This document shows positions 19,256 through 26,591 of a stretch of 27,709 nt of DNA, in pieces. Each line of letters begins with the position of its first letter. Positions within the stretch are counted from its first letter, which is position 1. Origin of the DNA: a virus; the IMG/VR virus record IMGVR_UViG_3300047089_000014, positions 1 to 27,709 of that record. One strand, written 5' to 3'. Position numbers and translations under genes: made by a program. Below the pieces are notes generated by a model that saw only the letters and a list, made by a program, of their open reading frames with translations, did not search any database and was not told the DNA's origin.

Positions 19256-19792
19256 ATGGATGACCTCTATTTCGGAGACGCCTCAACGAACAGGAGGCTC
19301 TACTGCGCTCAAGCCATCGTCACGGCTCCGGTCATCTTCAGCACGGCGGCAGGGACAGGAGGACCGCTCCTCTGGAACGGTTCAACGACGGTCAACGCAC
19401 GCATCGTGGCTGTGGGATTCGCGGTCACGACAGCATCAGCGGCTGCTGGCGCGTTGGGTCTGACTGGAGCCACAGGGCAAACCGCCGCGCCAGGTTCCAC
19501 GACGGCGATCGACAGCACCGCGAATCTGTTCCTTGGTGGAAGGGCATCGTCCTGCACGGCCTATCGGGTGGGCACGCCAACGAACGCCGGCACGTTCTTT
19601 CTCCCACTGGCGCAGATCACGACAGGTGCGCTGACGGTGACTGAATCCACGATGAACTGGGCCTTTCTCAATCGCATCATCACGGTTCCACCAGGTGGAT
19701 GGGTATCGCTTGCCGGGTCTGCCACATTGACGACGGCAGTCATTCAGTGCGGTCTGATCTGGGAAGAAGCGCCGAAGGATTGGGCACCATGA
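19256..19792 (+). CDS. Virion structural protein, beta-rich
   Basis: The 178-residue product starts MDDLYFGDASTNRRLYCAQA. It is rich in Thr, Gly, Ala and Val, with strand-like repeats and a final segment, VPPGGWVSLAGSATLTTAVI, leading to GLIWEE near the C-terminus. The layout resembles the beta-sandwich head-fibre or tail-fibre domains seen in many podoviruses. It overlaps the next gene by ATGA. No enzyme motif is visible. Confidence 0.6.
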   Translation: MDDLYFGDASTNRRLYCAQAIVTAPVIFSTAAGTGGPLLWNGSTTVNARIVAVGFAVTTASAAAGALGLTGATGQTAAPGSTTAIDSTANLFLGGRASSCTAYRVGTPTNAGTFFLPLAQITTGALTVTESTMNWAFLNRIITVPPGGWVSLAGSATLTTAVIQCGLIWEEAPKDWAP

Positions 19793-20052
19793 TCGAAGTG
19801 GTTCCATTCATTTCACGACCTGTTGGGATGATGCGCTGTATCGCTTGTAGTGATTACAAGCGGCAACCGGGGAAGATGTGGCTCGGTATCAACAAACTGA
19901 CGCAAGAGGACATCTTGATCGATTGTCCGAAATGTGGTGGAACGGGTCAGGTCGAGAGATTCAAGCACATCGATGTTCGCACCGGGCGTGAAATTGAATA
20001 CGATAAGCCCGGACAGAAATTCGTCAACTTAGAGGACTCTACACATGGCTGA
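19789..20052 (+). CDS. Small zinc-ribbon-like protein in the structural block
   Basis: The 87-residue product starts MIEVVPFISRPVGMMRCIAC. Its second Cys set, CPKCGGTG, matches the CxxCxGxG unit of DnaJ-type zinc fingers and sits about 26 residues after the first CxxC, consistent with one four-cysteine site. It lies in the structural block, unusual for this kind of protein, and overlaps both neighbours by four to eight bases. It could act in assembly of adhesion proteins or as a nucleic-acid-binding factor. Confidence 0.6.
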   Translation: MIEVVPFISRPVGMMRCIACSDYKRQPGKMWLGINKLTQEDILIDCPKCGGTGQVERFKHIDVRTGREIEYDKPGQKFVNLEDSTHG

Positions 20053-20545
20053 TCGTTCCTATACCGTCTCTGGTGACAACATCACCGTCGTCGCGGCCCC
20101 ACAGCTTGTCTTCCTGAACGTCGCAGCCGGTGGCGCTGGCGTGCCTGGCTATGAACTGTTGCGATGCTGGGTGAGTCAGCGAGCCAACGCCACGTCGGCG
20201 CAACAGGGGATCTGCATCGGCACAAAAGTAACGGCGTTTCCGACGCTGACATCGGCTACGCCTGCGAAGACCTCGCTCGGCTTGCCGACCGCAAGTCTTG
20301 TTGGCAACACGACTGGTGCGGCTGGATCGGCTGGCATCAACTCCAGTGCGAACGGTGGTGGCACCGAAATCAAGGTCTATCCGGACAACTTCAACGTCCT
20401 CAACGGATGGCTCTGGGTTCCGACGCCTGCTGAAACCATGCAGTCGATGCCTGGGAGCACCAGTGGCACGTTCCTGCAGTTCACCTCGACGCCTGGAACA
20501 CTGACCGGATGGTCCTTCGGCGTGGTCTATCGAGAAATCGGCTAA
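20045..20545 (+). CDS. Virion structural protein, beta-rich
   Basis: The 166-residue product starts MADRSYTVSGDNITVVAAPQ. It contains Gly/Ser-rich loops and strand-like stretches and ends with LTGWSFGVVYREIG. Its size and ending resemble those of the 19256 product, so they may be distant relatives with trimeric fibre-like folds. It overlaps the preceding gene by eight bases. Function beyond structure is unknown. Confidence 0.6.
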   Translation: MADRSYTVSGDNITVVAAPQLVFLNVAAGGAGVPGYELLRCWVSQRANATSAQQGICIGTKVTAFPTLTSATPAKTSLGLPTASLVGNTTGAAGSAGINSSANGGGTEIKVYPDNFNVLNGWLWVPTPAETMQSMPGSTSGTFLQFTSTPGTLTGWSFGVVYREIG

Positions 20546-20552
20546 GGCGCGG

Positions 20553-20564
20553 GGGCTTCGGCCC
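20553..20564 (+). promoter_or_regulatory. UUCG-loop hairpin just before a start codon
   Basis: GGGC (20553-20556), TTCG (20557-20560) and GCCC (20561-20564) form a 4-bp GC stem capped by the very stable UUCG tetraloop. It ends two bases before the ATG at 20567. No U-tract follows, so it is unlikely to be a rho-independent terminator. It may limit translation of the next gene or mark an RNA processing site. No ribosome site is visible for that gene. Confidence 0.45.
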
Positions 20565-20566
20565 AT

Positions 20567-21343
20567 ATGCCGAAGTATTACATTCCAACGAAGCGAGGGA
20601 GGACCGTCACGCCTCCCTCGCCTTTCCATGCGTCCTATTCCACCTCGTTTCCGCTCGTAGAAAATCCGCTCTCAGAAAGCGGACTCTGGATCAACGGGCA
20701 GACCAATGGGCGTGATTGGACGAATATGCGCGTGAGTCCAAGCGGCAAAGCCATCGGGACTGAGACAGGAAGCGCAGCCAGTATCTATGATGATTCCACG
20801 GCGCTCCTCACTGGCACGTGGAGTAATAACCAGCAAGCGAGAGGCACCATCTTCACGACACGCACTGCAGGGAATTGGAACTCTGAAGTAGAGATGCGGC
20901 TGCGGTCAGCCCTCTCTATAGGCATCAACCGTGGCTATGAGTTCAATGTCCGTATCCCAGGCTATCCAGCCGATCCCTATATCGAAATTATTCGGTGGAA
21001 TGGAGCCATCGGCAGTTTCACGGCGCTTCTCCATACCGATAATGCTAGCTGGGTGATGCATACCGGCGACCAAATACGTGCCACGGCTATCGGATCGGTG
21101 CTGACGAGTTACCTCACAATCGCTGGCTTCAACGGTGGCAATGGCGTCGGTGTCGAGTTTCAGGCTGGCACCTATAACACCTCCACAGGAAACGATGGAG
21201 GCGCTGGCAGTAATCCAGGTGGACCGGATTCAGTCATTTGGTCTGATGGCAATCCAGGGATGGGTAGCTTCTGTCACGACTTCGGCGCGACAAGCGACAT
21301 CACCCTTTACGGCTTCACCTTCTATGAGGCGCTGAGTCTCTAA
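20567..21343 (+). CDS. Probable lectin-like (concanavalin-fold) adhesin
   Basis: The 258-residue product starts MPKYYIPTKRGRTVTPPSPF. A sequence of strand segments follows (ENPLSESGLWINGQTNGRDW, then TGTWSNNQQARGTIFTT and YEFNVRIPG), with regularly spaced Trp and Gly. It resembles the LamG/laminin-like jelly rolls found in phage tail proteins. The end includes DITLYGFTFYEALSL. It probably binds surface glycans. An upstream hairpin and missing ribosome site suggest modest translation. The ATG of the next gene overlaps its TAA by one base. Confidence 0.65.
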   Translation: MPKYYIPTKRGRTVTPPSPFHASYSTSFPLVENPLSESGLWINGQTNGRDWTNMRVSPSGKAIGTETGSAASIYDDSTALLTGTWSNNQQARGTIFTTRTAGNWNSEVEMRLRSALSIGINRGYEFNVRIPGYPADPYIEIIRWNGAIGSFTALLHTDNASWVMHTGDQIRATAIGSVLTSYLTIAGFNGGNGVGVEFQAGTYNTSTGNDGGAGSNPGGPDSVIWSDGNPGMGSFCHDFGATSDITLYGFTFYEALSL

Positions 21344-22101
21344 TGGCATGGGCACGTAGGGCCGGCGCGATTCTCACCGGAACAGAGAATGCCGGCACAT
21401 CAAAAGACTTCGGCGATCTCGGAGCGGCCACGGTCGCCAACGATCGTGTCATTGCCGTGATTGGCGTCAGCACTATCCATTCAGCAGGCGCCTTCTCTGT
21501 TTCGAGTATCACCGATACGCAAGGCAATACATGGAACCGTGACCTCCAAGAGCAGAAGGATTACGGGTCAGATTTCGGTTGCCTGGAGGTGTGGAGCACG
21601 GTCGCGAATGGCACCAGTGTCACGCATATCACGGTCACATTTAGCGGGAACCTGACGGCGACGGGTGGCGCAGCGGTCGCCATTGGCGCGTATAGCGGAA
21701 TCTCGACAGCCGTAGGAGCGGCAGCGGCTATAGACATTAGTAAGGCGAACTCTGTCGGTTCAACTGGTCCAGCGGATTCTGGCACGACCGCAGGCACGAC
21801 CACGGCGGCGAACGAACTCAAGATCGGCGCCTATGCGGACGACGGGGTGAGCAAAACTCTTTCGGCTGGCACAGTCGATACGACGTATAGCGTCTTCGCG
21901 AAACTCGATGCCAGTTCCACTGAAGAGGCGTTGCTGGAGGATGCGGATTCTGGCTCCTCTGGATCGACCGCTCGCGCAGAAGTGACGTGGGCCAGCGGCA
22001 CGGTCAATTGGAATATGGCCGTATTGGTCTATAAACTCTCGGCTGTGTCGTCAACACAAGTGCCACGCAATAACTACATGGCGCCTATTCTGACGCAATA
22101 G
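21343..22101 (+). CDS. Probable Ig-like tail or fibre protein
   Basis: The 252-residue product starts MAWARRAGAILTGTENAGTS. Its middle has strand-like repeated elements, ITDTQGNTWNRDLQEQKDYG and LEVWSTVANGTSVTHITVTF, typical of phage adhesins with Ig-like domains. Gly/Thr/Ala-rich loops alternate with hydrophobic strands through the protein. It overlaps the previous stop by one base (TAATG) and lies 1 bp before the fibre gene. No enzyme motif is visible. Confidence 0.6.
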   Translation: MAWARRAGAILTGTENAGTSKDFGDLGAATVANDRVIAVIGVSTIHSAGAFSVSSITDTQGNTWNRDLQEQKDYGSDFGCLEVWSTVANGTSVTHITVTFSGNLTATGGAAVAIGAYSGISTAVGAAAAIDISKANSVGSTGPADSGTTAGTTTAANELKIGAYADDGVSKTLSAGTVDTTYSVFAKLDASSTEEALLEDADSGSSGSTARAEVTWASGTVNWNMAVLVYKLSAVSSTQVPRNNYMAPILTQ

Positions 22102-22102
22102 C

Positions 22103-24127
22103 ATGGCGTTTTTCTATCCGCCTCCACCGCCGTCGCAATCATCGAGTGTCACACCTCCTGTGCCGCATGAGCCACAGGGATCAACTGGCGATCAGCCTCC
22201 TCGTCGGCAAGTGCAGGCAGTTCTGGCGATGGCCGTCGTGTTGGCCTCATGGCCGGCAGACCTTGAGCCCAGACTTCAGGCGCCGAACAATCAGCAAGTC
22301 AAGAATGCAGCGGTCATTCCGCCGCCGCCATTTGTTCCGCCACAAATCCCGTTCACGCTTCAGATCCATCCGATCATCGGGCAATGGAAGACGGAATGGT
22401 CCGCGCAGACGATTATTGGCAATGCGGCGGTCATTCCGCCTCCGCCAATCGTTCAGCCGCCAGTTCCTTACAACACGCCACTGACGCATGTCTATGGTCA
22501 ATGGCTCCCGGCATGGCCGGCACAACGAGCGTTTGGCACGGCAGCGGTCTTGCCGCCTCCACCAGCGGCGAATCCGCCGATTGCGCGACAGCCACTGAGT
22601 ATCCTTGCGTCGTGGCATGAGCCAGCGGAGATTGACCTCGTTACGACGTGGACGATCGGACCTGATAATCCAGATCCACCTCCCATTCGTGGTCCGCTAG
22701 CCGCTCCATACTATTCGGTCGCGCAGCGGTCATGGCCGACGGAATGGTCCGCGCAGTCGGCACGGCATGTCACTCCACCGACATTCATTCCGCCGCCTCT
22801 ACCATCCCAGAAGACGCCATCGCTGAATGCCGTGCTGGCCTCATGGCCGGCATCGCTAGAGCCACGTCTACAGGCGCCGAACAATCAGGAGAACAAGATT
22901 GCCCCGCTGATGTGTCAGCCGGTGGGGCTCCCAGCGCATGACGAGTTCAACGTCAACTACGGGACTTCACTCGGGTCATGCAACTGGACAAACGTCATTG
23001 GGAATTTTGAAACCAATGGCATCAACGCCTTCCCAGGAGCAGTCGGTCAGAATCTTTCGTTCTGGAAAGAAACCACATTCTCTCCAGACCAGTTTGCCCA
23101 AGTCACGATTGCCGCATACGGTGGGGATACTCCAGGCATCGTCGTTCGCATCTCACCATCAGGGGATGCCTCCTATGCGATGGTGGGAGATGCCAGCGGT
23201 GGCACGATCACGCTCTACCAGACCGTCGCTGGCGTCGGCACGGCCATCCAGACCGTTTCAGGACTCACCCTCGTTGATGGAGATATCTATCGTCTACAGG
23301 TCATCGGATCTGCGCTGCAGATGTTCCTCAATACCGCGCAGATCGGCACGACACAAACCGATACCGCCGTCACGACTGGACAGCCTGGCATCTTCGTCAA
23401 CGACATCGCCTCGCCAGCCCTGCTCGATAATTTCATAGCCGACAACTTCACTGGGCAATATCCGACGCATCAGACAGGCTGGCTGAATCCAGGCATCTGG
23501 GCCGCAGCGTTCCCAGACCTCCAGATCGTTGTTGTCGATTCCAATGTCCTGATCCCGGTCAATTCACCAGATCAGCCAAATCCGCACGGTCCATACAGTC
23601 CGCAACAGTGGGTCATTCGGCAGGCATGGTCCAGCGACTGGCCTGAACCTCAGCGTCTGACGACGTTCGTGCCGCCGACGCCAAGTGCTCCACCTGTTCC
23701 GCAGGGACCACTGTCCGCGACAGCAGTCAGCGAACTGGTGCGATCGTGGCCGACCGACTGGCCTGAGCCTCAGCGGCTGACCGCATTCGTTCCGCCGACG
23801 CCATTCGCGCCTCCGACACCGCATGGACCACTGTCAGTCACGGCCATCAGTGAATTGGTCAGTCCGTGGCAACCGGCTTGGAACGCACAGCGTGCGCGGA
23901 ACATGACGGCGAGTCTGCCGTCTGGAACGGCTCCTCCTCCTGTCAGGTCGATCAGTAATGCGAATCTCGGAGCTTTAGTCAATCAATGGGTCCAGCATTG
24001 GGCAGCACAATCAGTGAAGCCAATGCAAACCATCAGTGGTGCTGCGCCTCCTCCATTCAATCCAGAATGGGCGACGAACAGTAACCAGATTGTTGGACCT
24101 TGGGCGCCTCAACCGGAGACGCATTAG
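22103..24127 (+). CDS. Proline-rich repeat fibre with an inserted lectin-like domain
   Basis: The 674-residue protein has three parts. Residues 1-277 contain degenerate repeats built from a Trp-x3-Trp/Leu...Gln core followed by a PPPP-type stretch (for example VIPPPPFVPPQ, PPPPIVQPPVP). Residues about 278-450 (from HDEFNVNYGTSLGSCNWTNV) form a LamG-like jelly roll with Trp, Asp and Gly spacing as in glycan-binding domains. Residues 451-674 resume proline-rich repeats, including two 40-residue copies encoded at 23641-23880. Such repeats suggest an extended spacer, with the lectin-like module presented in the middle. It probably forms part of the tail or a head fibre. The stop shares its last base with the next gene's GTG. 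Confidence 0.7.
   Translation: MAFFYPPPPPSQSSSVTPPVPHEPQGSTGDQPPRRQVQAVLAMAVVLASWPADLEPRLQAPNNQQVKNAAVIPPPPFVPPQIPFTLQIHPIIGQWKTEWSAQTIIGNAAVIPPPPIVQPPVPYNTPLTHVYGQWLPAWPAQRAFGTAAVLPPPPAANPPIARQPLSILASWHEPAEIDLVTTWTIGPDNPDPPPIRGPLAAPYYSVAQRSWPTEWSAQSARHVTPPTFIPPPLPSQKTPSLNAVLASWPASLEPRLQAPNNQENKIAPLMCQPVGLPAHDEFNVNYGTSLGSCNWTNVIGNFETNGINAFPGAVGQNLSFWKETTFSPDQFAQVTIAAYGGDTPGIVVRISPSGDASYAMVGDASGGTITLYQTVAGVGTAIQTVSGLTLVDGDIYRLQVIGSALQMFLNTAQIGTTQTDTAVTTGQPGIFVNDIASPALLDNFIADNFTGQYPTHQTGWLNPGIWAAAFPDLQIVVVDSNVLIPVNSPDQPNPHGPYSPQQWVIRQAWSSDWPEPQRLTTFVPPTPSAPPVPQGPLSATAVSELVRSWPTDWPEPQRLTAFVPPTPFAPPTPHGPLSVTAISELVSPWQPAWNAQRARNMTASLPSGTAPPPVRSISNANLGALVNQWVQHWAAQSVKPMQTISGAAPPPFNPEWATNSNQIVGPWAPQPETH
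23641..23880 (+). repeat. Two 120-bp direct repeats in the fibre gene
   Basis: Segments 23641-23760 and 23761-23880 are aligned in register with exactly 120-bp period. They share blocks such as the start GCCTGA[AG]CCTCAGCG and GGACCACTGTC. Each encodes a 40-residue unit of the Pro-rich repeat (EPQRLT.FVPPTP..PP.P pattern). Similar but shorter sequence pairs occur earlier, for example near 22242 and 22836 (offset 594 bp) and near 22391 and 22739 (offset 348 bp). All offsets are multiples of three, so the gene probably grew by in-frame duplication. Confidence 0.85.
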
Positions 24128-25521
24128 TGCATTACATACAGCGTCGTCATGGCATCCCAGTCGTGTCTTCTTCCGCGCCCGTCAATCCGTCACTGCTGCA
24201 CACCAGCGATTTCACCTATCTGGGCTTTGTGACGATGCCGCCAGATGACCAGCCGAACGGCGTCAAATTCTCTTATTCGATGGGTGCGCTCACAGGTCGA
24301 AAGGTGGGATCAGACATCAATCTCTTGATCTGCGGCTCACAAGCTGAAACGGGATGGCCCGATCCCGTCTACGAAATCAAATACAACGGTACTGGAACCG
24401 TCTGCACGCTTGTTCAGAACTGGTGGGATGTGACCTTGGGCGGTAAGGTCGGATCATCAAATCCGAAACCGACGCGAGGTCTGCTCTGGGACGAGGTAGC
24501 TGGTCAACTCCTCTGGTCCTATCAGGATCAATACAACGTGGGATTCGATTGGAATCCGAGTTTCGGAAGCACGATTCTCAGTCTGCCTACTGTGCAACCC
24601 TTCGGTCCGTGGCGCACCTCCCAATTCTCAGGCTTCACTGCTGGCTACATGATGCCTGTTCCTTCAGCCTACCAAGCGACCTTGCAAGGCCGGATTCTCT
24701 GTGGGGCTCCTATTGGGTCTGGCAATTCTGGCTCACCATGGGGAGTGGCGTCATCGGCGTGTAACGTGCCGGCGAACAGCACGCCTCCAGATGGCTATCA
24801 GGATGGTCATGTGAGCGTGCCTGTCACGACGCTGATCTACTCGGACATCTCCAATAAACAGTCACGGCCAAACGATGTGGATGATTGCGGATGGACCCAT
24901 TACGGAGAGGGGGGAGACTTCGCGCATCAGCCGCAAGCTAACCCCGTGCAGGATGGCAGCGGCTGCAACATTGATGGAGCGTTCTGCGGTGTGCAGTTTG
25001 GACAAGTAGATGTCTTTACGGCTCTGGATAACGTCACAGCCTCCGTCTGGATTAACGGGACGACTAAACAAGGCGTGGTGTTCATGGGCCAACTCGCCAG
25101 AACCGTGGCGTCTCTGTCAGGGAGCTATCCGCCAGATGGACGAGTTCATACGTGGTATGGACCGGCGCAGGTGTTTGGTTCGCTGAAGATGTGCGCCCAT
25201 GGGCAGAACGACACGCACTACGGCAACGAGGCGACGGGACCAGGCACTGTCTCGATGCAATCGTCCATGTGGATCTACGATCCCGCCGACTTGCTGGCGG
25301 TGGCGCTCGGATCGAAATCTTCGGTCCTCTTACCGCCAGTCACGTCTGCTGCACTCTTCGTGGATATGCCAGGAGGGAGCAGTTTCCCTGAGCTGGCCCC
25401 ATGCCAGAACGCGCATGGAGGCGCATGGTTTGAGCCGACGAGCAAACTGCTGTTTATGACGGCCCGGAATAGTGAAGGTGATCATCGACCTGTTGTTCAT
25501 GTTTTCTCAGTGAATTGTTGA
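24127..25521 (+). CDS. Probable beta-propeller adhesin or glycan-active tail protein
   Basis: The 464-residue protein starts at GTG 24127 (MHYIQRRHGIPVVSSSAPVN), one base into the preceding stop. It has repeated segments with a strand, a turn, and Trp or Phe: GLLWDEVAGQLLWSYQDQYN, LQGRILCGAPIG, GVVFMGQLARTV, and AWFEPTSKLLFMTARNSEGD at the end. This blade-like layout suggests a beta-propeller, a common fold among sialidase-like and receptor-binding proteins. Several cysteines (WTSxxC-like context and others) could form disulfides. No catalytic triad is clear from the sequence, so a binding role is favoured over an enzyme. It likely acts at the virion tip. Confidence 0.6.
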   Translation: MHYIQRRHGIPVVSSSAPVNPSLLHTSDFTYLGFVTMPPDDQPNGVKFSYSMGALTGRKVGSDINLLICGSQAETGWPDPVYEIKYNGTGTVCTLVQNWWDVTLGGKVGSSNPKPTRGLLWDEVAGQLLWSYQDQYNVGFDWNPSFGSTILSLPTVQPFGPWRTSQFSGFTAGYMMPVPSAYQATLQGRILCGAPIGSGNSGSPWGVASSACNVPANSTPPDGYQDGHVSVPVTTLIYSDISNKQSRPNDVDDCGWTHYGEGGDFAHQPQANPVQDGSGCNIDGAFCGVQFGQVDVFTALDNVTASVWINGTTKQGVVFMGQLARTVASLSGSYPPDGRVHTWYGPAQVFGSLKMCAHGQNDTHYGNEATGPGTVSMQSSMWIYDPADLLAVALGSKSSVLLPPVTSAALFVDMPGGSSFPELAPCQNAHGGAWFEPTSKLLFMTARNSEGDHRPVVHVFSVNC

Positions 25522-25550
25522 CAGATCAGCGATACTAAGCAGGCGCAGCC

Positions 25551-26591
25551 ATGATCAGAGCAGCATCGGGACAAGTCATCGGCGCACAGATGGTCAATGC
25601 GACCACAGGCGCAGCCTTTGCCGGAACGGTCACGGTCTACGTCACCGGGGATGGCGGCACGCAGACGCTAGGCGCTGTCGGGAGTGGCATCTGCACGGCA
25701 GAGGGTAACGGTTATTACACCTATCGACCGACCGCAGCTGAAACCGATTACGTCCTCATCGCTTTCACCTTCATCGGCAATGGTGCTGTCCCTGCGACGA
25801 TTCAGGTGGCGACGGTCACCGAGGCTCAAACCGTCGCATCCGCCAACACGACTGGCGGCACCTCTATCACCGTGCGGAATATGATCAAGGCCGCGATGCG
25901 GCGGATCAACGTCATTCAGGAGAACGAAGACCCCAGCGGAGACTCCCTCAGCGATGCCTTCGATCGGTTCAATGACTGGGTGGATTCCATCTGCGGCAAC
26001 GAGCGTCTGAGCATCTACACCGTGACGCGCACGACATGGAACCTCGTCCCAAGCCAAGCCACATATACGATCGGGCTAGGCGGCGATGTGAATATCGTCC
26101 GTCCGCAATTCATCAATCAGATCAACTGGATCAATGCGAATCTGTCCGTGCCATTTGAGCAGCAGTTGACGCTGCTGACGGAAGATGCTGAAGCCTCGCT
26201 CGCGCTCAAGTCGCTGACCTCGACGTATCCGTTCTACGCCTACTACAATCCGACCTATACAGGGGCTCTGGGAACACTCACGATCTGGCCGACCGTGACC
26301 GGAACAGGTCTGCAAGGGGCGCTCTATTACCCACAGCAAGTGAACCGATTCTCGAGCGTGAACGACACGATTGCATTGCCGCCTGGCTATAACCGATTCA
26401 TGCGAGAAGGGCTCGCACTGGAACTATTCCCTGAGTTTAGGGAGGGGCAGCAGATGGACCCATACCTGATGCAGAGCGCCTCTGAATCGAAGGCTAATAT
26501 CAAGCGCATGAACAATCGCCTGATGGACCTCCAGAGCGATCCACAGTTGATGTTTGGTAGTCGTCGGTATTCGATCTATACCGGGCCATGA
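25551..26591 (+). CDS. Head-to-tail adapter, P22 gp4-like, with an N-terminal Ig-like domain
   Basis: The 346-residue protein has two regions. Residues 1-95 (MIRAASGQVIGAQMVNATTG onward) have strand-like alternation and a GYYTYRPTAAE turn typical of an Ig-like or fibronectin-like domain. Residues 106-346 hold the gp4 adapter family core: TVRNMIKAAMRRINVIQENE, DRFNDWVDSI, the YTIGLGGD loop, RPQFINQINW, PGYNRFMREGLALELFPEF, and a helical C-terminus. P22 gp4 itself has about 166 residues, so both an added N-terminal domain and a longer core are present. The adapter binds the portal and begins tail assembly. It ends four bases into the next gene. Family assignment is strong; the N-terminal domain role is inferred. 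Confidence 0.8.
   Translation: MIRAASGQVIGAQMVNATTGAAFAGTVTVYVTGDGGTQTLGAVGSGICTAEGNGYYTYRPTAAETDYVLIAFTFIGNGAVPATIQVATVTEAQTVASANTTGGTSITVRNMIKAAMRRINVIQENEDPSGDSLSDAFDRFNDWVDSICGNERLSIYTVTRTTWNLVPSQATYTIGLGGDVNIVRPQFINQINWINANLSVPFEQQLTLLTEDAEASLALKSLTSTYPFYAYYNPTYTGALGTLTIWPTVTGTGLQGALYYPQQVNRFSSVNDTIALPPGYNRFMREGLALELFPEFREGQQMDPYLMQSASESKANIKRMNNRLMDLQSDPQLMFGSRRYSIYTGP

Noticed and set aside
20039-20629. Long minus-strand frame (196 codons)
   Set aside because: It lies antisense to the well-supported structural gene at 20045, has no ribosome site and has Arg/Ser-rich shadow composition. Several similar minus-strand frames (12732-13208, 13926-14489, 15140-15661) were left out for the same reason.
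25518-25546. TTGACA before the gp4-like gene
   Set aside because: No acceptable -10 sequence lies 15-19 bp downstream (the position reads AGGCGC), and the hexamer spans the end of a coding frame. Not called as a promoter.
25551-26591. Classification of the gp4-like gene as a tail fibre on the basis of its N-terminal domain
   Set aside because: Residues 106-346 carry the adapter-family order and the next gene is gp10-like, so the neck assignment is stronger.
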